Assembly (NCBI RefSeq): GCF_001428075.1
Contig: NZ_LMSI01000002.1
Coordinates: 96,590 to 160,589, forward strand
Direction of reading: 5' to 3'
DNA: 64,000 bases
Source: Arthrobacter sp. Soil764
Lineage (GTDB): Bacteria > Actinomycetota > Actinomycetes > Actinomycetales > Micrococcaceae
Part shown: in pieces, positions 58,913 to 64,000 of the stretch
How positions within the stretch are numbered: the first letter of the stretch is position 1
How the letters are laid out: each line of letters starts with the position of its first letter
Notes under the pieces: model-generated
The model's input: the letters and a program-made list of their open reading frames with translations, nothing else
Told to the model about the DNA's origin: nothing
Database searches by the model: none
Made by a program: the position numbers and the translations under genes

Positions 58913-61744
58913 ATGGCCATCGAGATCAACGGAACTTCCGCGGACGCCGCGCCCCGTCCCGGGCAGTGCCTGCGGACCTTCCTCCGGGAGCAGGGAAACC
59001 TGGGGGTGAAGAAGGGCTGCGACGGCGGCGACTGCGGTGCCTGCACCGTGCATGTGGACGGCACCCCGGTCCACAGCTGCATCTACCCGGCGGTCAGGGC
59101 CGAAGGACACGCTGTCACCACTATCGAAGGACTCGCCGGGGCTGGCGGCGCTGAAGGGCAGCTGCACCCCGTGCAGCAGCAGTTCCTGGAGCGCCAGGGT
59201 TTCCAGTGCGGCTTCTGCACGGCCGGCATGGTGATGACCGCCGCCACCTTCGACGACGACCAAAAGGAGAACCTGCCGCGGAACCTCAAGGGCAACCTGT
59301 GCCGGTGCACCGGCTACCGCGCCATCGCGGACGCGGTCTGCGGGCATGCCGGCCATCCAAATCCCCAGGGGCCGGGCTCCGGCATCGCCGGGGAAGGGCA
59401 GCCGGATCCGGAGCCTGGCCGGCTCGGTGACGACGTCCCGGCGCCGGCCAGCCGGGCCGTGGTCACGGGAAAGGCCCGGTACACCCTGGATGTTCCGCAG
59501 GAGCAGCTGCAGGGACTGCTGCACCTCAAAGTCCTGCGGTCGCCGCATGCCCATGCCCACGTGGTGTCCATCGACAAGGCGGCGGCGTTGAAGGTCCCCG
59601 GGGTGGTGGCGGTCTTCACGCATGAAGATGCGCCCGAACAACTGTTTTCCACGGCCCAGCACGAGCTGTTCACGGACGACCCCGACGATACCCGGGTGCT
59701 TGATGACGTGGTCCGGTTCATCGGGCAACGGGTGGCCGCCGTCGTGGCCGAATCAGTGGGGGCCGCGGAAGCAGGCGTGCGTGCCCTGCAGGTGGACTAC
59801 GAGGAACTCCCGGCCGTCTTCTCGCCGCAGGACGCACTGCTGCCCGGCGCTCCGCTGGTCCACGGGGACAAGGATGCTGCACGCTCCCGGATTGCACGGC
59901 CGGAACGGAACGTGGTGGCGGAGCTGCACTCGGAGCTGGGAAATGTGGCCGACGGTTTCGCTTCCGCCGGCTTCATTCACGAACAGACCTACCAAACCCA
60001 GCGGGTGCAGCACGTGGCACTGGAAACCCACGCGGCAATTGCCTCGGTGGACGCCGAAGGCCGCCTGCAGGTGCGCACCTCCAGCCAGGTCCCGTTCCTG
60101 GTCCGCCGTACCCTCTGCCGGGTCTTTGGGCTTGAAGAGGACAAGGTGCATGTGGTGGCCGGGCGAGTGGGCGGTGGGTTCGGCGGCAAGCAGGAAGTCC
60201 TCACCGAGGACCTCGTGGCGCTCGCGGCCCTGAAGCTGAAGCGCCCGGTCCAGCTGGAACTGACCCGCACCGAGCAGTTCACCGCCACCACCACCCGGCA
60301 TCCGTTCACCATCAAGCTGAAGGCCGGGGCCAGCCAGGACGGGAAGCTGACGGCCCTGGAGCTGGACGTGGTGACCAACACCGGCGCCTACGGCAACCAC
60401 GGCCCCGGCGTCATGTTTCACGGCTGCGGCGAATCGCTGGCGGTGTACAACTGCGCCAACAAAAAGGTGGACGCGCATTCGGTGTACACCAACACCGTGC
60501 CGGCCGGTGCTTTCCGCGGATACGGGCTGAGCCAGATGATTTTCGCCATCGAGTCCGCCATGGATGAGCTGGCCGCCGGCATCGGCATGGATCCGTTGGA
60601 GTTCCGGCGCCTGAACATGGTCCGCGAGGGGGACCACATGCTGTCCACGCAGCCCGACCCGGAGGAGGACGTCCACTACGGCAGCTACGGGCTGGACCAA
60701 TGCCTGGACCTGGTCCGGGATGCCCTGAGCCGCGGCCGCGAACGCTATCTGCAAGCAGGCCTTGAGGACCTCGGGCCGGACTGGATGGTGGGCGAAGGCG
60801 CCGCCTTGTCCATGATTGACACCGTGCCCCCGCGCGGCCACTTTGCCCATTCCCGCATCCGGCTCCTGCCGGACGGGACGTACCAGGCCGACGTCGGAAC
60901 GGCCGAGTTCGGCAACGGCACCACCACGGTGCATGCCCAGCTCGCTGCCACGGCGCTGTCCACGCAGGCGTCCAAGGTGCTGGTGCGGCAGTCCGACACG
61001 GACCTGGTGGAGCACGACACCGGAGCGTTCGGCTCGGCCGGCACCGTGGTGGCCGGCAAGGCCACGCTCGCCGCGGCGGAGGAGCTGGCAGTCCGGATCC
61101 GGGCCCTCGCCGCCGGCATCCGGCAGACCCAGGCCTCCGCGTGCGTCCTCGACGGGGATTCCCTGGTGGTGGACGGGACTCCCTTGGCACTTTCTGAACT
61201 GGCGCAGGCGGCCGCGGAAGCCGGCGTCGAACTCGCTGCCGAAGGGCGCTGGGGCGGGACTCCACGCTCGGTCGCCTTCAATGTGCACGGTTTCCGGGTG
61301 GCGGTGAACCGCGGCACCGGCGAGCTGAAAATCCTGCAAAGCGTGCAGGCAGCCGACGCCGGTGTAGTGGTCAACCCGCGGCAGTGCCGCGGCCAGATCG
61401 AAGGCGGGATCGCGCAGGCCCTTGGTGCCACGCTGTACGAGGAAGTGGTGGTGGACGACGCCGGGAAGGTCACCACGGACATCCTGCGGCAGTACCACAT
61501 TCCTACTTTTGCGGACGTGCCGCGCAGCGAGGTCTACTTCGCGGACACCAATGACAAGATGGGGCCGCTGGGGGCCAAATCGATGAGCGAAAGCCCGTTC
61601 AACCCGGTGGCGCCGGCGCTCGCGAACGCCATCCGCAACGCCACCGGGGTGCGCTTCGCATCCCTGCCCATTGCCCGGGACCGGATCTACCTGGGGCTGA
61701 AGGAGGCGGGGCTGGTGCCCAAGCTGGAGCGCGTGCCTTCGTAG
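58913..61744 (+). CDS. Xanthine dehydrogenase, fused [2Fe-2S]-molybdopterin subunit
   Basis: 943 residues. The first ~150 hold both [2Fe-2S] clusters: C36, C41, C44, C56 and C99, C102, C130, C132. From ~185 on lies the molybdopterin domain with [23 protein letters not shown] (active-site loop), [12 protein letters not shown] and a late [12 protein letters not shown] (catalytic Glu region). FeS and Mo modules are usually separate proteins with a distinct FAD subunit; here they are fused. Oxidises hypoxanthine/xanthine to urate. GTG/ATG choice is ATG 58913. Confidence 0.92.
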   Translation: MAIEINGTSADAAPRPGQCLRTFLREQGNLGVKKGCDGGDCGACTVHVDGTPVHSCIYPAVRAEGHAVTTIEGLAGAGGAEGQLHPVQQQFLERQGFQCGFCTAGMVMTAATFDDDQKENLPRNLKGNLCRCTGYRAIADAVCGHAGHPNPQGPGSGIAGEGQPDPEPGRLGDDVPAPASRAVVTGKARYTLDVPQEQLQGLLHLKVLRSPHAHAHVVSIDKAAALKVPGVVAVFTHEDAPEQLFSTAQHELFTDDPDDTRVLDDVVRFIGQRVAAVVAESVGAAEAGVRALQVDYEELPAVFSPQDALLPGAPLVHGDKDAARSRIARPERNVVAELHSELGNVADGFASAGFIHEQTYQTQRVQHVALETHAAIASVDAEGRLQVRTSSQVPFLVRRTLCRVFGLEEDKVHVVAGRVGGGFGGKQEVLTEDLVALAALKLKRPVQLELTRTEQFTATTTRHPFTIKLKAGASQDGKLTALELDVVTNTGAYGNHGPGVMFHGCGESLAVYNCANKKVDAHSVYTNTVPAGAFRGYGLSQMIFAIESAMDELAAGIGMDPLEFRRLNMVREGDHMLSTQPDPEEDVHYGSYGLDQCLDLVRDALSRGRERYLQAGLEDLGPDWMVGEGAALSMIDTVPPRGHFAHSRIRLLPDGTYQADVGTAEFGNGTTTVHAQLAATALSTQASKVLVRQSDTDLVEHDTGAFGSAGTVVAGKATLAAAEELAVRIRALAAGIRQTQASACVLDGDSLVVDGTPLALSELAQAAAEAGVELAAEGRWGGTPRSVAFNVHGFRVAVNRGTGELKILQSVQAADAGVVVNPRQCRGQIEGGIAQALGATLYEEVVVDDAGKVTTDILRQYHIPTFADVPRSEVYFADTNDKMGPLGAKSMSESPFNPVAPALANAIRNATGVRFASLPIARDRIYLGLKEAGLVPKLERVPS

Positions 61745-61778
61745 GCCAGCCGCTGGTCATACTTCCGCTTGCGCGGGC

Positions 61779-61810
61779 GCAACCCGGGGTCGGATCTGAC
61801 CCCGGGTTGC
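61779..61810 (+). terminator. Terminator of the guaD-xdh operon
   Basis: GCAACCCGGGGTC / GACCCCGGGTTGC, perfect 13 bp, loop GGATCT. Confidence 0.85.
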
Positions 61811-61819
61811 ATCGTTGCA

Positions 61820-61825
61820 TATAGT
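61820..61825 (+). promoter_or_regulatory. -10 element TATAGT of the aldo/keto reductase gene
   Basis: TATAGT ends 6 bases before the ATG at 61832 and no ribosome site is present, which fits a leaderless transcript. Confidence 0.5.
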
Positions 61826-61831
61826 CGTGGG

Positions 61832-62812
61832 ATGGAACAGCGGATTTTAGGCAAGACCGGACGGAACGTCTCCATCGTGGGGCTCGGCACCTGGCAGCTC
61901 GGCGCGGACTGGGGCAACGTGGATCCAGCACAGGCGCAGGCAATCCTGGCAGCTTCGGTGGAGGCCGGCGTCACCCTCTTTGACACCGCCGACGTGTACG
62001 GCGACGGCAAGAGTGAGCAGGCCATCGGTAAGTTCCTGGCGGACAACCCGGGCCTCGGCGTCACGGTGGCCACCAAAATGGGCCGGCGGATGGAGCAGCG
62101 GCCGGAAAACTACAACCTGGCCAACTTCCGCCAGTGGGTGGACCGCTCGCGGAAGAACCTAGGCACGGACACCCTGGACCTGGTCCAGCTGCACTGCCCG
62201 CCCACCCCGGTCTACAGCAACAACGAGGTCTACGACGCCCTCGATACCCTGGTGGCCGAGGGCGCTATCCGCAACTACGGCGTCAGCGTGGAACGGACGG
62301 ACGAAGCCCTCGAGGCCATCCGCCACGAAGGAACAGCTTCGGTCCAGATCATCCTGAACGCCTTCCGGCTCAAGCCGCTGGACGAGGTGCTGCCCGCCGC
62401 CAAGGCCGCAGGGGTGGGCATCATCGCCCGCGTGCCGCTGGCCTCCGGATTGCTGTCGGGGAAGTACTCGAAGGACACCACCTTCGCGGAGAACGACCAC
62501 CGGAACTACAACCGCCAGGGCGAGGCGTTCGACGTCGGCGAGACCTTCTCCGGCGTGGATTACGAGCTGGGGTTGAAGGCCGTGAAGGAGTTCGAACAGC
62601 TCGTGCCGGAAGGGGCCACCACCGCCCAAGCAGCCATCGCCTGGATCGCAGCACAGGATGGCGTCACCACCGTCATCCCCGGTGCCCGCAATGTGGACCA
62701 GGCCCGGGCCAATGCCGCGGCGGCCACGGTCAACGTGGGCAAGGAGTTCGACGACGGCGTGCGCTGGATCTACGACCACTACTTCCGCGAGTCCATCCAC
62801 CCGCGCTGGTAG
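61832..62812 (+). CDS. Aldo/keto reductase
   Basis: 326 residues. Catalytic Tyr in DTADVYGDGKSE, Lys in VATKMGRR, His in VQLHCPP; NADPH-binding end block IPGARNVDQARANAAA. YhdN/PLP-independent AKR family, reduces aldehydes or ketones. Probably leaderless start at ATG 61832. Independent of the xdh operon because a terminator separates them. Confidence 0.92.
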   Translation: MEQRILGKTGRNVSIVGLGTWQLGADWGNVDPAQAQAILAASVEAGVTLFDTADVYGDGKSEQAIGKFLADNPGLGVTVATKMGRRMEQRPENYNLANFRQWVDRSRKNLGTDTLDLVQLHCPPTPVYSNNEVYDALDTLVAEGAIRNYGVSVERTDEALEAIRHEGTASVQIILNAFRLKPLDEVLPAAKAAGVGIIARVPLASGLLSGKYSKDTTFAENDHRNYNRQGEAFDVGETFSGVDYELGLKAVKEFEQLVPEGATTAQAAIAWIAAQDGVTTVIPGARNVDQARANAAAATVNVGKEFDDGVRWIYDHYFRESIHPRW

Positions 62813-62897
62813 CGTCCGCTGCCTGCCCCATGCCTCGCTTCGCTCGCCGCGGGAATGCCGGGCGGCTATCTTACGCACTGCGCTTGGGGGTCCGCCG

Positions 62898-63545
62898 GTG
62901 AGTGCCTCGATCCACGGCTTTGTAAAGCGGCTTGCAGCCGTGGAGACCGGGCCTGCCTGCAACAACTTCTTCAATTACTCGGTGCCGGCAAATGAGGTGC
63001 GGCGGCGAAACCTGGAGATCTACCTGCAGGAGATGCTGGACAGGCGGCCCGGGGTACTGCTGGTAGGGGAGGCCCCGGGATTCAGGGGCATGCGCATCAC
63101 GGGGGTGCCATTCACGAACCGGACCATCCTTGAGGGTCCGGCCAACAGCTTCGGGGTCTTCGGACCTGGGAAGGGGTATGTGCTGCCGCCCGAAGCTGTG
63201 GGAGTTGCCGCCGAGCCAACCGCCACCGTGCTGTGGCAGGTCCTGGAAGAAGTAGGGCTTTTGCCACTGCTGTGGAGCGCCTTTCCCTGGCATCCCCATC
63301 AGCCTGGGAAGCCGTTGTCCAACCGCACGCCCAGGCCCTCTGAAACGAAACTGGGGACACCTTTCTGGCAGGACCTCGCGGAGCTTTTCGGGATCAGTTC
63401 CATCGTTGCAGTGGGCAACGTGGCGCAGCACAGCCTGCAGCGCAGCGGGCTGGCTGCGCCCAAGATCCGGCATCCGGCGCATGGCGGTAGATCCGGCTTC
63501 AAACACGGGTTGGAGCAGTTGTTGGAAGGTGGGATTCAGGCCTGA
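62898..63545 (+). CDS. Uracil-DNA glycosylase-superfamily protein
   Basis: 215 residues. VLLVGEAPGFRGMRITGVPFTNR is a UDG-like active-site block and SIVAVGNVAQHSL plus IRHPAHGG the C-terminal block. No four-cysteine FeS cluster of family 4/5 is seen. GTG 62898 was chosen; upstream frame is not family-like. Probable base-excision repair or a nucleotide-processing relative; function tentative. Confidence 0.78.
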   Translation: MSASIHGFVKRLAAVETGPACNNFFNYSVPANEVRRRNLEIYLQEMLDRRPGVLLVGEAPGFRGMRITGVPFTNRTILEGPANSFGVFGPGKGYVLPPEAVGVAAEPTATVLWQVLEEVGLLPLLWSAFPWHPHQPGKPLSNRTPRPSETKLGTPFWQDLAELFGISSIVAVGNVAQHSLQRSGLAAPKIRHPAHGGRSGFKHGLEQLLEGGIQA

Positions 63546-63589
63546 ATCGGCCGCATCAGAATGTCACACCCCCTTGCCATGATGGGTTT

Positions 63590-64000
63590 ATGGGGAAAGC
63601 GGCGGTGGTGAGGGCGTTGGAGGACATCCGTGCTGCCCTTGCTGTGCTGAACGCGGAAGTTGACGGGGCGGGTTCGGAGTCGTTTTCGGAGGCTGATCCG
63701 TTGGCGAGGTTGGCGGATGGGTGCCTGGATATTCTTGCCGGTGCCGGTGAGGTGGAGGCCGGGTTTGCGGGGTTGAAGGCGAAGGCTGCTGTGAAGTACG
63801 CGGAGACTGCCTGTGCTGTTGCGGGGCCGGGTGTGCCGGTGGTGGCGCAGGAGATGGCGGTTGCTGCGGAGATCGGGTGCGTGCTGGCTCTGGGGCCGCG
63901 GGCTGGGGCGTCGTTCCTGGCCACGTCGCACGCCGTGATGACGACGTTGCCGCGGACCCTGGCGGCACTGCGGACCGGGGTGATCTCGTGGCAGCATGCG
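63590..64000 (+). CDS. DUF222 / 13E12-repeat HNH endonuclease-type protein, 3'-truncated
   Basis: Frame open from ATG 63590 to the window edge (137 codons). Residues ~15-137 match the DUF222 N-terminal domain (LEDIRAALAVLNAEVDG ... AGEVEAGFAGLKAKAAVKYAE ... PRTLAALRTGVISWQHA). Such proteins usually end with an HNH nuclease, not seen here. Codon usage is shifted to G/T at third positions (GCT, GTT, TTG, GCG) relative to neighbours, as often found in this multicopy family. Confidence 0.85.
   Translation, partial: MGKAAVVRALEDIRAALAVLNAEVDGAGSESFSEADPLARLADGCLDILAGAGEVEAGFAGLKAKAAVKYAETACAVAGPGVPVVAQEMAVAAEIGCVLALGPRAGASFLATSHAVMTTLPRTLAALRTGVISWQHA

Noticed and set aside
42129..61744. Purine island considered as a horizontally acquired genomic island
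   Set aside because: No integrase, tRNA, flanking repeats or composition change; codon use matches the neighbours.

Overview
The window looks like a chromosomal segment of a high-GC Gram-positive actinobacterium, most probably Arthrobacter/Pseudarthrobacter (Micrococcaceae). The reasons are strong G/C preference at third codon positions, several GAF-ANTAR regulators, a MmyB-like XRE regulator, a DesA3-type desaturase with its reductase, an HspR-like regulator beside Hsp20, and a 13E12-type DUF222 gene at the right edge. No rRNA, tRNA, CRISPR array, insertion sequence or prophage gene was seen. Genes are densely packed, and many convergent pairs are separated by long GC-rich hairpins.

Layout. 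1-7.6 kb: a truncated MpaB-like gene, DUF817, and a locus built around a MmyB-like regulator (NepI-like exporter plus cupin on one side, zinc alcohol dehydrogenase on the other). Three matching ~60-bp promoter/operator modules tie this locus together. A universal stress protein lies inside it and a nitronate monooxygenase follows. 7.8-11.6 kb: four GAF-ANTAR proteins, with two members of an unnamed small-protein family between them; a fifth GAF-ANTAR protein and a single-domain response regulator lie at 26.2-27.4 kb. 11.6-22.5 kb: an S51-like peptidase, ArsR plus SRPBCC pair, DUF1992, a class A penicillin-binding protein, a PadR regulator with a GFGP-repeat arm, an ammonium transporter with GlnR-like boxes, a nitrilase-family hydrolase, and small membrane proteins (DUF202 pair, YnfA). 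22.6-26.1 kb: reductase plus desaturase operon with a coupled leader peptide, and a hydrolase. 27.7-42 kb: adenylate kinase, epimerase, a secreted subtilisin-like protease that seems to start at ATT, PAP2 phosphatase, HspR/Hsp20/J-protein stress module, beta-glucosidase, App1-like phosphatase, DUF72, GH15 enzyme, HAD phosphatase, and a second zinc dehydrogenase.

42.1-61.7 kb is a purine and ureide catabolism island. Guanine deaminase and 8-oxoguanine deaminase act on purines, a XdhC/FAD/FeS-Mo set forms xanthine dehydrogenase, uricase opens urate, and two permeases import nucleobases. Ureidoglycine aminohydrolase (AllE) works near the end of the ureide branch; malate synthase and malic enzyme then bring glyoxylate into central metabolism. 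A CitE-like DUF6986 aldolase sits between AllE and malate synthase. An IclR regulator is divergent from this set. Hydroxyisourate hydrolase, OHCU decarboxylase, allantoinase and allantoate amidohydrolase are absent from the window. A LigD-type polymerase gene interrupts the island. The right end carries an aldo/keto reductase, a uracil-DNA glycosylase-like protein and a truncated DUF222/HNH gene.
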